Notes: generated from the letters alone by a model not told the origin. Counted from the first letter of the stretch, positions 32,922-41,347 are shown. The stretch: 64,000 bases of DNA from Sphingomonas sp. HMP6 (GCF_013374095.1 NZ_AP022672.1:434001-498000); one strand, 5' to 3'. Numbers and translations: made by a program.

Positions 32922-33329
32922 ATGAACGACCACGACCTCGAAATGATCGGCTACACGACGGAGATCGTCTGCGCCGCGTTCGGCGGCAGCCAAGCCGTCG
33001 CCGCGAGCGATATCCCGAAGCTGATCGCGAGCACGCACGCCGCGCTGCTCGCCCTGTCCGCGCCGCCGGTCACGGCCGAGCCGACTGTCCCGCAGCTGAC
33101 CCAGCGCGAAATCCGCGCAACGATCACGCGCGCTGCCCTCACCAGCCTGATCGACGGCAAGCCGTACCAGATGCTGCGGCGGCATCTCTCGCTCAACGGC
33201 CACACGCCGGAAAGCTACCGCGCCTTGTTCGGATTGCCGGCGTCCTATCCGATGACGGCACCGGGCTACAGCGAGCGGCGGCGGCAGCTGGCGATCGACA
33301 ACGGGCTGGGCCGCAAGGCCAAGGCTTGA
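32922..33329 (+). CDS. MucR/Ros-family-like regulator lacking the zinc cysteines
   Basis: A 135-aa protein whose C-terminal half fits MucR: GKPYQMLRRHLSLNGHTPESYRALFGLPASYPMTAPGY then RRRQLAIDNGLG. The zinc-finger cysteines that normally precede GKxxKxLxRHL are replaced by TSLID. MucR proteins bind AT-rich DNA and act as silencers. ATG at 32922 preferred because of GGAG; a GTG at 32883 overlaps the preceding stop and is the alternative. Confidence 0.85.
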   Translation: MNDHDLEMIGYTTEIVCAAFGGSQAVAASDIPKLIASTHAALLALSAPPVTAEPTVPQLTQREIRATITRAALTSLIDGKPYQMLRRHLSLNGHTPESYRALFGLPASYPMTAPGYSERRRQLAIDNGLGRKAKA

Positions 33330-33333
33330 TCTT

Positions 33334-33360
33334 GGGCGCGCCGGTGCGATCGGCGCGCCC
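33334..33360 (+). terminator. GC-rich hairpin after MucR-like gene
   Basis: The 10-bp arms GGGCGCGCCG and CGGCGCGCCC with a 7-nt loop. The next start-associated sequence begins 4 bp later. Confidence 0.55.
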
Positions 33361-33386
33361 CCACCCTACCACCGAAGGAACATGAC

Positions 33387-33620
33387 ATGCCGAAATTCCT
33401 AGTAACCTGCCACGCCACCGCGACGATCAGCGAGGATTGGCTGGTCACCGCCGCCGACGCCCAGGCGGCGCAGCGCCGCGTCGAAGATGGCGGCAACGAG
33501 CACATGATCCTGATCGACGAGATGACCGTCGGCGACGAGACGGACCGCGAGGTGGTGCAGGTCGCGGCGTTCGAGGACGGGGAACGATTCCGGTCCCGAC
33601 GCCGGGCAGCGCCACGATGA
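33387..33620 (+). CDS. Hypothetical phage protein (77 aa)
   Basis: Start-associated sequence CCCTACCACCGAAGGAA ends 6 nt before ATG. MPKFLVTCHATATISEDWLVTAADA; a small alpha-beta protein with an Arg-rich C-terminus. Stop overlaps the next ATG. Confidence 0.7.
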   Translation: MPKFLVTCHATATISEDWLVTAADAQAAQRRVEDGGNEHMILIDEMTVGDETDREVVQVAAFEDGERFRSRRRAAPR

Positions 33621-33754
33621 TGCAGTTCGTCGAGCAGATCAGCCGCATGACCCTTGTCGAAGAAATGACCAGCACCGATGACACCGGCAACGATCAGGCG
33701 ATGGACGGGCTTATCCGCCGCGCCCGCGCCATGCTGGCGGAGGCGGCGCGATGA
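33617..33754 (+). CDS. Small hypothetical protein (45 aa)
   Basis: Begins in an ATGA overlap and ends in another. Acidic helix (MTLVEEMTSTDDTG...). No family recognised; support is the phased overlap chain. Confidence 0.5.
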   Translation: MMQFVEQISRMTLVEEMTSTDDTGNDQAMDGLIRRARAMLAEAAR

Positions 33755-34107
33755 GCGTGCAGCCATTCCGCATCGAGCAATACACCGCTGATCGTAGATG
33801 CCCGCCAAGCGGTGTTAAGCTATACGGCTTCCGCCTGTGGGATGACGGCGGCGTGTCCGCGACGGATGCCCGCGCCGTGTGCGTCGCGGATATGTATCCG
33901 ATGCCTCACCCTGTCGCGGTGAACATTGAGAACGCGACCAGGTTAGCCCAGCTGCCGATCCTTGAAGCCTCCAACGCCCATATGGTCGCCGCGCTGGCCG
34001 AGTTCGTGGATATGTGCGGACCGTTCGCCGATGCCGGACGCAGCGCGCTGCGCATGGTGGCGGCTGTCGCAGCTGGGCGCGCGGCGCTCGCGGAGGCGGG
34101 ACGATGA
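33751..34107 (+). CDS. Hypothetical phage protein (118 aa)
   Basis: ATGA overlaps at both ends. N-terminal half beta-rich (VKLYGFRLWDDGG), C-terminal half helical (MVAALAEFVDMCGPFADAGRSALRMVAA). Not recognised. Confidence 0.65.
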   Translation: MSVQPFRIEQYTADRRCPPSGVKLYGFRLWDDGGVSATDARAVCVADMYPMPHPVAVNIENATRLAQLPILEASNAHMVAALAEFVDMCGPFADAGRSALRMVAAVAAGRAALAEAGR

Positions 34108-34463
34108 GCGCCGAAGCCGAGGCGCACGGCGTCGGCGTCATCCGCAGCCTCACCTGTTGCTGTTGCGGCGGCGGGGCAGGGCGATGGGCGCAGCACTGGA
34201 ACCGGGATCGCGGCTACGGCATCTGCCGCGCCTGTCTCGATGGTCCCTATGCCGGTTCCGATCCTGCTGAACTCGCCTCGCTGTTCGGGACCGAGGGCGT
34301 GAATTACGCTGGACCGGCGACCCTTCCTGCCGACGCAGAAGCGCGGGTTCAGGCGCTTAAGTCGCTCTGGCGCGCGGACCCCGCGCTGTCCGCATCCCTG
34401 TCGCTGTCCGACAAGCTGGCGGCAATTGCCGAAGCGCGGAAGTTCGACGGGGTGGTGATGTGA
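34104..34463 (+). CDS. Hypothetical protein with cysteine cluster (119 aa)
   Basis: Starts in an ATGA overlap. TCCCCGGG near residue 17 and CRACLDG near residue 42 could bind zinc. The C-terminal part is helical (SLWRADPALSASLSLSDKLAAIAEA). Function unknown. Confidence 0.6.
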   Translation: MSAEAEAHGVGVIRSLTCCCCGGGAGRWAQHWNRDRGYGICRACLDGPYAGSDPAELASLFGTEGVNYAGPATLPADAEARVQALKSLWRADPALSASLSLSDKLAAIAEARKFDGVVM

Positions 34464-34672
34464 CTGCGCCCCTTACCGCCGAACAGCGCGAAGCGGTCGC
34501 CGCGTGTCACGCGGACGAGGGCCCGGCATGGCGGCGATGGCTGGCGAAGCTGTGGGAGACGGCGGGTCCGTATGGCATCGATCCCGAGATGGGAGCGTCG
34601 TTGCAGGGCCTTCGCAATTCGCACGGCCCGACATGGCTTGCCAATGTGCATACGAAGGACGTTTTGCCGTGA
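34460..34672 (+). CDS. Hypothetical protein (70 aa)
   Basis: GTG start overlaps the upstream stop. Soluble, with HADEGPAWRRWLAKLWETAG. The 117 bp that follow lack a convincing gene: an in-frame GTG ORF runs on through the next start but reads poorly. Confidence 0.55.
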   Translation: MTAPLTAEQREAVAACHADEGPAWRRWLAKLWETAGPYGIDPEMGASLQGLRNSHGPTWLANVHTKDVLP

Positions 34673-34789
34673 CGCCGACGCGACTGTTCGACGGTAAAAA
34701 CCTCAGAAAACTGCGAATTTTTGACGATCCAGCTTTACCCGGTTCGCCGGTGTGCCAGACTGAAATCCCTACCACAGGAGACTACCCCG

Positions 34790-36322
34790 ATGACTTACCA
34801 AGACAGCGGCATCGTTGCCGCCACCCAGGACGATTCCACCTCCGACGCGCCAACCGGGCAGGGCCTCGCGCTTCCGCCGAACCTCGGTGACATGGTGGCC
34901 GGTCGGACCCGCGCAATCGAGCTCTGGCTCGACTCCTACGACACCTTCCACCGCAATATGGACGCGGCGGCCGCAGCCTCGATTGGCGGCAGGATCGGCA
35001 TGTCCGCTCCGAGCGATGACCGCTATAGCGGGATCAACGTCACGCGGCTGTTCCTGGCGACGGGCGAGACGGAGCGATATGACCGCGGCGTCAATCGGCG
35101 CATCAAGTCCAACGCCCGCGCCGACCTGCTCAAGGCGATCACGACCGAGGTCGATCGTCGCTGCTGGGATCACATGATGGTCAAGCTGGGTTTCGACCAA
35201 CTGCTCGATCGACAGGCGCGCGAGGAGTTTCAAGCCAGCCTCAAGACCGAGCCGCCGGAGTTCAGCGTCGAGAATTGCAAAGCGACCTTCACGACGATCT
35301 GGGGCAGCCGCCGCGAAATGTACCTGCGCGGCATCGCCAACGTGTTCATGAAGATGGATCGTCGCTTCCGCAGCCACGACGCCTTCGCGATCGGCAACCG
35401 CCTGATTATCGAGCGCGCCATGAACGCCGACAGCTGGGGCGGCTGGTCCGATTGCAACCGGCGCGACACCCTGCACGATGTCGAGCGCATCTTCCGAGAA
35501 CTGGACGGCGCCGGCACGATCGCGATGGGCGGCAAGGGCGGCATCGTCGCCGAGGTAGAGGCAGCAAAGCGCGCTGGCGGACTGCCATCGCTGGTGCAGG
35601 GCGACTATTTCCGGGTCCGCGTGTTCCAGAACGGCAACCTACACCTCTGGTTCGAGCGAAAGGACCTGCTCGCCCAGGTCAACAAGTTGCTGCTCGAATA
35701 CTACAACCCCGTCGAGGGCGATGTCGGTGAAGGTCCGTCTTACGAGGCGGGGCCGCTGTACCACGCCACGCCCGCCAAGAATTTCGGGGCCTTCAATTCC
35801 AGCGAGGCGGTGGTCGAGTTCGCGATGAACGACGTCTATCTCAAGCCGGGGATGCGGGTGCTGGAACCGTCGGCAGGGACCGGCATGTTCGTCAAGGCCG
35901 CACTCGAGAAGGGTGCCGACGTCACCTGCATCGAGATCCAGCCCGGCCTCGCGCACGAACTGCGGGTGGTGCATTGGTTCAGCGATGTCCGCACCGCCGA
36001 CTTCCTCGAGATGAAGCCGGACGCCGACGATCTGTTCGACGTGATCCTGATGAATCCGCCGTTCGATAGAGGCCGCGACTGCGATCATGTCCGCCACGCC
36101 TTCGGCTTCCTGAAACCCGGCGGCAAGCTGGTCGCGGTGATGTCGGCGCGGGCCGAGTTCGGGACCGATGCCCGGCACAAGGCGCTGCACGATCTGATCG
36201 CGGCGGAGCGCGATCGCTACTATGGCCGAGAATGGCGCGACTTGCCCGAAGGATCGTTCCTCCATGCCGGGACCAACGTCAATACGGTGGTGCTAACCGT
36301 CACGAAGCGGAAGGCGTCGTGA
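34790..36322 (+). CDS. DUF4942 protein fused to a DNA adenine methyltransferase domain
   Basis: A 510-aa protein. Residues about 130-310 match DUF4942 (SVENCKATFTTIW... then RMNADSWGGWSDC-like core). The C-terminal domain is a class I methyltransferase: motif I EPSAGTGMF near residue 359, then NPPF (motif IV) near 420, which indicates N6-adenine transfer. The start-associated sequence lies 9 nt before the ATG. Such proteins may protect phage DNA from restriction. Confidence 0.88.
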   Translation: MTYQDSGIVAATQDDSTSDAPTGQGLALPPNLGDMVAGRTRAIELWLDSYDTFHRNMDAAAAASIGGRIGMSAPSDDRYSGINVTRLFLATGETERYDRGVNRRIKSNARADLLKAITTEVDRRCWDHMMVKLGFDQLLDRQAREEFQASLKTEPPEFSVENCKATFTTIWGSRREMYLRGIANVFMKMDRRFRSHDAFAIGNRLIIERAMNADSWGGWSDCNRRDTLHDVERIFRELDGAGTIAMGGKGGIVAEVEAAKRAGGLPSLVQGDYFRVRVFQNGNLHLWFERKDLLAQVNKLLLEYYNPVEGDVGEGPSYEAGPLYHATPAKNFGAFNSSEAVVEFAMNDVYLKPGMRVLEPSAGTGMFVKAALEKGADVTCIEIQPGLAHELRVVHWFSDVRTADFLEMKPDADDLFDVILMNPPFDRGRDCDHVRHAFGFLKPGGKLVAVMSARAEFGTDARHKALHDLIAAERDRYYGREWRDLPEGSFLHAGTNVNTVVLTVTKRKAS

Positions 36323-36627
36323 ACGCCCAGCTGGACGAAGCACGGCTGGGCCTCGCAGCCCTGCCGACCCACCTCCACGGCGGGCTACTCCGCTACATCG
36401 AGGACGGCATCCGCCCAGGCGCGTTCCTCTGCTCGATCATCGACAACGACCTGCTCGGTGCAGTCTGTCATGCGGGGGAGGGGATCGGGTTGGACGATCT
36501 CCGGCGGCTGGCCCGGTTCTTCTACAACGACTGCCCGAGCCAGTGCCACGGCAGCAAGTCGAAGCGGCTCGATTGGGAGGGGCAGGGCGGGCTGATCGGC
36601 GCGGGGCGCGAGCACGCGCGCGAATGA
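36319..36627 (+). CDS. Hypothetical phage protein (102 aa)
   Basis: GTG overlaps the methyltransferase stop. HGGLLRYIEDGIRPGAFLCSIIDNDLLGAV...RFFYNDCPSQCHGS has the look of a small widespread phage family, function unknown. Confidence 0.7.
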   Translation: MNAQLDEARLGLAALPTHLHGGLLRYIEDGIRPGAFLCSIIDNDLLGAVCHAGEGIGLDDLRRLARFFYNDCPSQCHGSKSKRLDWEGQGGLIGAGREHARE

Positions 36628-36770
36628 ACGCCCATGGTTCAGTCGATGGGATGGGGGCGTCGGCGACATCGCCGCCCGGATCATCTGCGCGGCGACACTC
36701 TAATTCCGCGGCGCTGCGGACGATGCGCGGACGTTCGGCGACGCGGCGCGACGGATTAGACTTCCGTTAG
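36624..36770 (+). CDS. Doubtful small ORF (48 aa)
   Basis: ATGA overlap with the gene before it is the only support; composition is Ser/Arg-rich like a non-coding frame, and it converges with the next minus-strand gene. Confidence 0.25.
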   Translation: MNAHGSVDGMGASATSPPGSSARRHSNSAALRTMRGRSATRRDGLDFR

Positions 36771-37052
36771 CGCCGCGTCGATCATGGCAGAATAGATGTT
36801 GCCGCAGCCGCGTCGCGAGCTTTGGTCCTCCAAGTAATGTGGGGCGGTGACACCGGCCGTTTTCATCGCCTCGGTCGGCTCGCGCAAGAGTTGGAGAATC
36901 ACCTTCGCGTCTGCACTCCACTCAATCCAGTAGAGCGCCGGATTATTATCGTCGGTGCCATCGTCGGACGCGGTGCCGACCACGTCGTCTGGATCATAAA
37001 ACTCCGCCTTGCAGAGGTGCCGAGCAATTCGTTCGATCATCGTGTCAGCCAT
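36756..37052 (-). CDS. Hypothetical phage protein (98 aa)
   Basis: MADTMIERIARHLCKAEFYDPDD...WSADAKVILQLLREPTEAMKTAG... ending YSAMIDAALTEV. This pattern (MIERIAxxL, LREPTxxM, MIDAAL) recurs in phage proteins of unknown function. RBS GGAG. It is the last gene of the minus-strand block 36.8-42.1 kb. Confidence 0.75.
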   Translation of the reverse strand: MADTMIERIARHLCKAEFYDPDDVVGTASDDGTDDNNPALYWIEWSADAKVILQLLREPTEAMKTAGVTAPHYLEDQSSRRGCGNIYSAMIDAALTEV

Positions 37053-37095
37053 CGAAATTCTCCTGGTTTTCCATTTAGAGATAGCTAGGCGCTAC

Positions 37096-37431
37096 TCAGA
37101 CTGAAACCTTCTCGGTGTGGGGGACGAAGTGGACGCACAGCGGACCTTCGCCGGGTACAAATAAACGGCAGAGCTCGGGGCGGCTTTCGTATATTCCGCA
37201 CAGGCCCTCGCTGGTCAGCTGGTTGCAGGTCCAAAACCAAGTGCCGTCCGCGCGCTGCTCGCTCGGGCGAAATGGAATGCCGACCTCAAGCGCGATATGC
37301 TCGGCACGCTCAAACGACATTGTGCTGCCGACATGCTCGCCAAGCGCGGTGCGCGGGCCACCGGATAGAGTGAGTTTCTTGCAGCACGCGCCGGGCTCTA
37401 GGCACACAGCGCAGAGGCCACCGCGGTTCAT
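37096..37431 (-). CDS. YkgJ-family cysteine cluster protein
   Basis: A 111-aa protein with C8, C11, CC at 16-17, then WFWTCNQL, GLCGIYESRPELCRLF. The last block is the YkgJ signature; the family may bind zinc or Fe-S. The start overlaps the next gene's stop. Confidence 0.8.
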   Translation of the reverse strand: MNRGGLCAVCLEPGACCKKLTLSGGPRTALGEHVGSTMSFERAEHIALEVGIPFRPSEQRADGTWFWTCNQLTSEGLCGIYESRPELCRLFVPGEGPLCVHFVPHTEKVSV

Positions 37432-37574
37432 GCCGGATCCTCGTCCAGCGCGATTCCGACGGCATCGCTGTAACCTTGCCGCCACGCCTCGGTTTCGTGG
37501 CGGTCATAGGCCGCACCCGCGTTGAAGGCGTCGGAGCCGCGCTCGAACTCGGCCAGCCATTGGGGATCGTTCAT
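37428..37574 (-). CDS. Small hypothetical protein (48 aa)
   Basis: ATGA overlaps on both sides. MNDPQWLAEFERGSDAFNAG...AWRQGYSDAVGIALDE looks like a small helical phage protein. Confidence 0.55.
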   Translation of the reverse strand: MNDPQWLAEFERGSDAFNAGAAYDRHETEAWRQGYSDAVGIALDEDPA

Positions 37575-37783
37575 TCTACGATCACCACACAGGCCGACGA
37601 CGACAGGCCGTGGTAGCGCATGTCCATCCGCAACTCGGCACCGTCGGGGATTCGATCCGCTGAAACCTTGAGCGCAATGCCGGTGTCGCACTCGGCAGAC
37701 CCGACGATGGTGCAAGCCGCCGGCATCGCCATCACGACCCCGGGCAGGACCGCGAGGTCGACCTTCAAGATACCGATTCCCAT
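37571..37783 (-). CDS. Hypothetical phage protein (70 aa)
   Basis: Start-associated sequence variant CCCTGCCACCAAGGAG (37806-37791, minus) lies 7 nt before ATG. Beta-rich, MGIGILKVDLAVLPGVVMAMPAACT start. Function unknown. Confidence 0.65.
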   Translation of the reverse strand: MGIGILKVDLAVLPGVVMAMPAACTIVGSAECDTGIALKVSADRIPDGAELRMDMRYHGLSSSACVVIVE

Positions 37784-37807
37784 CTCATTTCTCCTTGGTG
37801 GCAGGGT

Positions 37808-38488
37808 TCATCGTGCGGTGTCGTCGGCGATCGATCCCGCCGGTTCCTCGGTCTTGGGCTTCGGCTGCAACAGGATGCCTTCGCCGATCCGGCGATAGAT
37901 TTCCTCTACCTCCGCGCGGTCGACGACGCGGGCCGCGATCTTGTGCGACGGCCAGATGCGAAGCGCGTGGATCAACCGCTTCTTCGCGGTCCGCCAGTGC
38001 AGCCCGTTGATGCGGGCGAGATCGACGTAGCTGACGTTGGTCAGCAGCATGTCCAGAATCATGCGCCGCGGTTCCATGATGGCCGCGCGCCAGCTGGTAT
38101 AGGCGACCTCCATCCTGACCCGGCCCAGCGATTCGACGAGCGCATCGCGGGCGCTGGCGCTGTGGTCAACGCGGGCTTCGAGACTGGCGGAACCGATACC
38201 GACCTGCCGCTCGATCATTTCGGCGACCGAGGCGATTTCGTGGGCGGACGCCAGTTCGTCGGCATCAATCGTGCCCAGGCGCACCATACGCGCCAGCGGC
38301 CAGTCGCGCCGGCGCTGCGGCAGCGCGTTGAACTTCTCGTGCGTCTCGGGCGTGCCCTCGTTTTTGAACGACCACTTTTTCGCCAGAGCATCACGCGCCT
38401 CAGCCTTTTCGGCGGCGATGATCGTGGCAGCCATGCGGGCGGCCGGCCCCTGATATAGCTTGCGTGGCTTGCGCCCGGCACCGGTCAT
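37808..38488 (-). CDS. Putative DNA-binding phage protein
   Basis: A 226-aa basic protein; ATG at 38488 behind AAGGA, with a longer form possible from 38512. The C-terminal half has MLLTNVSYVDLARINGLHWRTAKKRLIHAL, which reads as a helix-turn-helix. No specific family recalled. Lies among replication-region genes. Confidence 0.65.
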   Translation of the reverse strand: MTGAGRKPRKLYQGPAARMAATIIAAEKAEARDALAKKWSFKNEGTPETHEKFNALPQRRRDWPLARMVRLGTIDADELASAHEIASVAEMIERQVGIGSASLEARVDHSASARDALVESLGRVRMEVAYTSWRAAIMEPRRMILDMLLTNVSYVDLARINGLHWRTAKKRLIHALRIWPSHKIAARVVDRAEVEEIYRRIGEGILLQPKPKTEEPAGSIADDTAR

Positions 38489-38697
38489 TTCTTGTTCCTT
38501 GGTCCGAAACATTGCTCGGCGAGGTTGCGGGCGGCGCGGGCGGCGACCCAGCCGTGCCGGGCGTCGACCTCGGCCAGGTTAAGCACGACGATGCCGTGGG
38601 TGTGCCAAGCCTCCTTCGCGATTGCCCAGCCTTCGCCCGGCTGCGGCTCGCGGCAGAGCGGCGCGAGGTGCGCCAGCTGGGAGTGGACGTCGGTCAT
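38485..38697 (-). CDS. Hypothetical protein (70 aa)
   Basis: Overlaps both neighbours by 4 nt. HGIVVLNLAEVDARHGWVAARAARNLAEQ; may be a small DNA-processing cofactor, but nothing diagnostic is visible. Confidence 0.6.
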   Translation of the reverse strand: MTDVHSQLAHLAPLCREPQPGEGWAIAKEAWHTHGIVVLNLAEVDARHGWVAARAARNLAEQCFGPRNKK

Positions 38698-39293
38698 CCG
38701 TCGGCGCGCTTCGCGTCGTGGATGCTCGGGATGCCGAACCGCCGCAGGATTTCAGATGCTTGGGCGGGAGTGCAAATATCCTCGGGTGCGATGACCCGTT
38801 CCTCGCGTTCCCATGAATATCGGGGCCGACCGAGTTCACCGAAGATTACGATACGCAGCCGGGCGGCCTGGCGCTTGCGTTCCTCGACCTTGGGCATGGC
38901 AATGGCGCGGATTTCGCCGATGGTCGGCATGAAGCCCCGGAGCGAGTTCTGGACTGCCGCGTCGATTGCTTCGGCCAGAATGATACCGGGCAGGTCGTGC
39001 AGCAGCCGCAGGGTTTCGTGCAGCCATGCCGTCGCATCGAGGCTATTCGCTGGGGTGCTGCTTTTCCAGAGAAGGCGGAGGCGTTTGTCCAGCCAGTCGT
39101 CGCGGACCGGTTGCAGTTCCTGCTCGATCTGGAGCAGCAGCTGCTTGGCGTCGATTCCTTCGCGATCGATCGTTGCGATGGCGTGGCCCCGGCTCCATGT
39201 GCCGTCGGCGCTATCCGTCAAAGCCAAGGCGGCGAGAGGCGTCATCAATTTCGGCAGAGCGGTTGCGCCGACCAGCGCCAGGTCCTGATCCAT
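38694..39293 (-). CDS. Hypothetical replication-region protein (199 aa)
   Basis: ATG at 39293 preferred for its GGGGGAAG ribosome site; 39332 is the longest option. Contains MPTIGEIRAIAMPKVEERKRQAARL and a C-terminal AQASEILRRFGIP. It overlaps the DUF1376 gene end. Its place after DUF1376 suggests a role in helicase loading, which is inference. Confidence 0.65.
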   Translation of the reverse strand: MDQDLALVGATALPKLMTPLAALALTDSADGTWSRGHAIATIDREGIDAKQLLLQIEQELQPVRDDWLDKRLRLLWKSSTPANSLDATAWLHETLRLLHDLPGIILAEAIDAAVQNSLRGFMPTIGEIRAIAMPKVEERKRQAARLRIVIFGELGRPRYSWEREERVIAPEDICTPAQASEILRRFGIPSIHDAKRADG

Positions 39294-40110
39294 TACTTCC
39301 CCCATTTCTAAAACATCCATTGATGAAACCAACCGGGTCCACCGCCCCTTCGCGTTGCGCTTTGCCCAAGGCCACGATGACGGCCTCGGCTCCGTGTTGG
39401 GATTTCCACTTGCCCAAGACCGGCCGGGCGCGGGCTTCGCTGTATCCGGCTTGGAACAGCAGGGTCAGGCCAGCGTCGAACATCACCTTTTCGGGATTGG
39501 GTGGATCGACGGGGAGGGCGATTTCGGCCGCGATTGCGGCAGGAGCGCCAGCTCCTGAATCTTCTTTCTTATCTCCCTCTCCCTCTCCCTCTCCCTCTCC
39601 CTTGGATGCAATGTCCCGAGGGACAATCGGCAGAGTCCCCGAGGACAAACCATTTCTGTATTCGAGGACAAACGTGTCAAATTCGGGGACAGGGATCGAC
39701 GTGTCGTTGCGCTGGTTGGCCTTTTTCACGCGCGCGCACTCGGTACGCCAGCGCTGTTGCAGCTTGGATTCCCACGATATATTGGCGCGCTCGGCGACTA
39801 CTGGATGATACCAGCGGCCATCGGAACAGAGGATATAGCCGCGCATCATGCCCGCTTTATTTTTGCGGAATGTTTTCAGATCGCGCCCAAGGCCGACCAG
39901 CTTGCATAAAACGGTTTCGTTGTCCGGAAGGCTGGCCGCTGGAATTTGATGCCAAGATGCCGCCCAAAGCAGCACAGCATACCAGCACGCTTCCGGCGTT
40001 TCCTCGGCCGCAAGATCGCTATCGCGCAGCCGCGCAACGTGCAGCGGCATGTAGGAAAAGTCCTGAACATCGCAGTCTGGCGGGGTCAGGGGCGCGGGGA
40101 GGCAGGTCAT
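39211..40110 (-). CDS. DUF1376 phage replication protein
   Basis: A 299-aa protein, with FSYMPLHVARLRDSDLA, CWYAVLLWAASWHQIPAASLP and FRKNKAGMMRGYILCSDGRWYHPVV, the DUF1376 signature of phage replication-initiation proteins. A (GE)5 run from a GAGGGA-type hexamer repeat links it to a C-terminal domain (LLFQAGYSEARARPVLGKW) like those in DnaT/primosomal phage proteins. Confidence 0.82.
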   Translation of the reverse strand: MTCLPAPLTPPDCDVQDFSYMPLHVARLRDSDLAAEETPEACWYAVLLWAASWHQIPAASLPDNETVLCKLVGLGRDLKTFRKNKAGMMRGYILCSDGRWYHPVVAERANISWESKLQQRWRTECARVKKANQRNDTSIPVPEFDTFVLEYRNGLSSGTLPIVPRDIASKGEGEGEGEGDKKEDSGAGAPAAIAAEIALPVDPPNPEKVMFDAGLTLLFQAGYSEARARPVLGKWKSQHGAEAVIVALGKAQREGAVDPVGFINGCFRNGGSNGSGPGAGRRNRSAEIDDASRRLGFDG

Positions 40111-40144
40111 TCGACTCTGCCATGGTTCGGATGAGAGATCGCGT

Positions 40145-40708
40145 TCATGCGAACAACCCCCCAGCGCGAGGCGTTTTGTCATGCCATGGCATCGGGATAC
40201 CAAGGCTATTGCAGCCGAAGTCCAGCACACCGATTGATTCGGCTTCGTCATGTTTGACGGGCTTGAAACCGAGCGCGCGGCAACGATCCATCGCGAGCAA
40301 CTTGCAATCGACGCGTACCAACTTGCCGCGATCGTCCTTTGGCCGCTTTATTGGGCCGAGGAAGTGGCGTCGCCACGTGACCTGATTGACAGCTCGGACG
40401 ATGCGGCACCCCATGGCGTCACCCCAGGACTCGGTGTGAGCTGCGAGGCCGAACAGCACCGCTACGGTGTCCTTGTTCGTGCTGCCCGAAAGAAAGCGCG
40501 GATCGAGCGGTTCCTCGTAAAAAATCGCATCGATCGCGCCGAGGGCGTTGAGATCGGAAAGGTTCTCGTGCAGCTTCGCATAGGTCCGCCCAGCCGACGT
40601 GAAGCTCGAGCCCAACACCCAAGTGCCGGACACAACGCGCGCGTCGCCGGGTCCCCAACAAGCGAACCCTGCCGAGGCTTTCGATAAATCGAGACCGACG
40701 ACGCGCAT
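40145..40708 (-). CDS. RuvC-like Holliday junction nuclease
   Basis: A 187-aa protein: MRVVGLDLSKASAGFACW (first catalytic Asp at residue 7), FYEEPLDP (catalytic Glu near 66) and KHDEAESIGVLDFG (C-terminal acidic pair). This is the phage RuvC-like fold. It would cut branched DNA during replication or before packaging. Neighbouring genes are replication and regulation genes. Confidence 0.88.
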   Translation of the reverse strand: MRVVGLDLSKASAGFACWGPGDARVVSGTWVLGSSFTSAGRTYAKLHENLSDLNALGAIDAIFYEEPLDPRFLSGSTNKDTVAVLFGLAAHTESWGDAMGCRIVRAVNQVTWRRHFLGPIKRPKDDRGKLVRVDCKLLAMDRCRALGFKPVKHDEAESIGVLDFGCNSLGIPMPWHDKTPRAGGLFA

Positions 40709-40710
40709 CG

Positions 40711-41160
40711 TTATTCGGCCAGCTTGTCGATGAGCGAGCCGACTTCGCCGCCGGGGTTCAAGTCCGTGTCTCCGGGCGGTCCCTTGGGGATCGTCACCAG
40801 CTTCGGCGGCGCGCGCTTGCCAGCGGCTGCTGGGATGACGGCATCCTTGCCATGCGCCATGTCGACCAGATCGACGCGGACCGCGATACCAAGTTCGGCC
40901 TCAAGCCCATTGCGACAGCGCAGATAATCGTCGCGCTTGGATTCCTCCATTTCGTACAGCGCGAACGCGGCCTTTGCCGCCTGTGGCTGGATGCCAAACT
41001 CTTTCTTGATGTGCTTGTACGCGGTCGACTGTTCCTGGGCGAACTCACCGACCTTGGCTTGCGCCGGACGGATATCGGTTTTGTAGAGGGCGACCGCCGC
41101 CTTGAAATCGGGTGTTTTCAATTCCTCGACCTGATCGTCGGTTCGTGCTGCTGTAGCCAT
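40711..41160 (-). CDS. Hypothetical protein (149 aa), early region
   Basis: Behind GGAGAGACGAGC. Helical: FKAAVALYKTDIRPAQAKVGEFAQEQSTAYKHIKK, then MEESKRDDYLRCRNGL. It resembles short phage proteins with a GapR-like or DUF2312-like pattern, but the match is not firm. Two bases separate it from the RuvC-like gene. Confidence 0.65.
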   Translation of the reverse strand: MATAARTDDQVEELKTPDFKAAVALYKTDIRPAQAKVGEFAQEQSTAYKHIKKEFGIQPQAAKAAFALYEMEESKRDDYLRCRNGLEAELGIAVRVDLVDMAHGKDAVIPAAAGKRAPPKLVTIPKGPPGDTDLNPGGEVGSLIDKLAE

Positions 41161-41198
41161 GCTCGTCTCTCCAAATTGCGCCTCGGCGCGGGGGTGTG

Positions 41199-41345
41199 TC
41201 AGATGCGCGTCTGGCGCTTCATGCTCGCGGCGGTGCGCCGGAGTTCTTCGGTCACGACTGCCGCGCGATCGGCGATGACCGCATCGCGCAGCTTCTTCGG
41301 CAGGGCCGCGACGTCTGCGGGCGCGAAGGGGTCGAACAGGCGCAT
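41199..41345 (-). CDS. Small hypothetical protein (48 aa)
   Basis: MRLFDPFAPADVAALPKKLRDAVIADRAAVVTEELRRTA; short helical protein starting within 3 nt of the upstream stop. Confidence 0.5.
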   Translation of the reverse strand: MRLFDPFAPADVAALPKKLRDAVIADRAAVVTEELRRTAASMKRQTRI

Positions 41346-41347
41346 AT

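Noticed and set aside
37611..37625. Further start-associated sequence on the minus strand
   Set aside because: The partial match GCTACCACGG lies inside a coding sequence, far from a start codon, without AAGGA.
39565..39605. CCCTCT repeat as a phase-variation tract
   Set aside because: It is a hexamer repeat, so changes keep the reading frame; it only varies a Gly-Glu linker in the DUF1376 protein.
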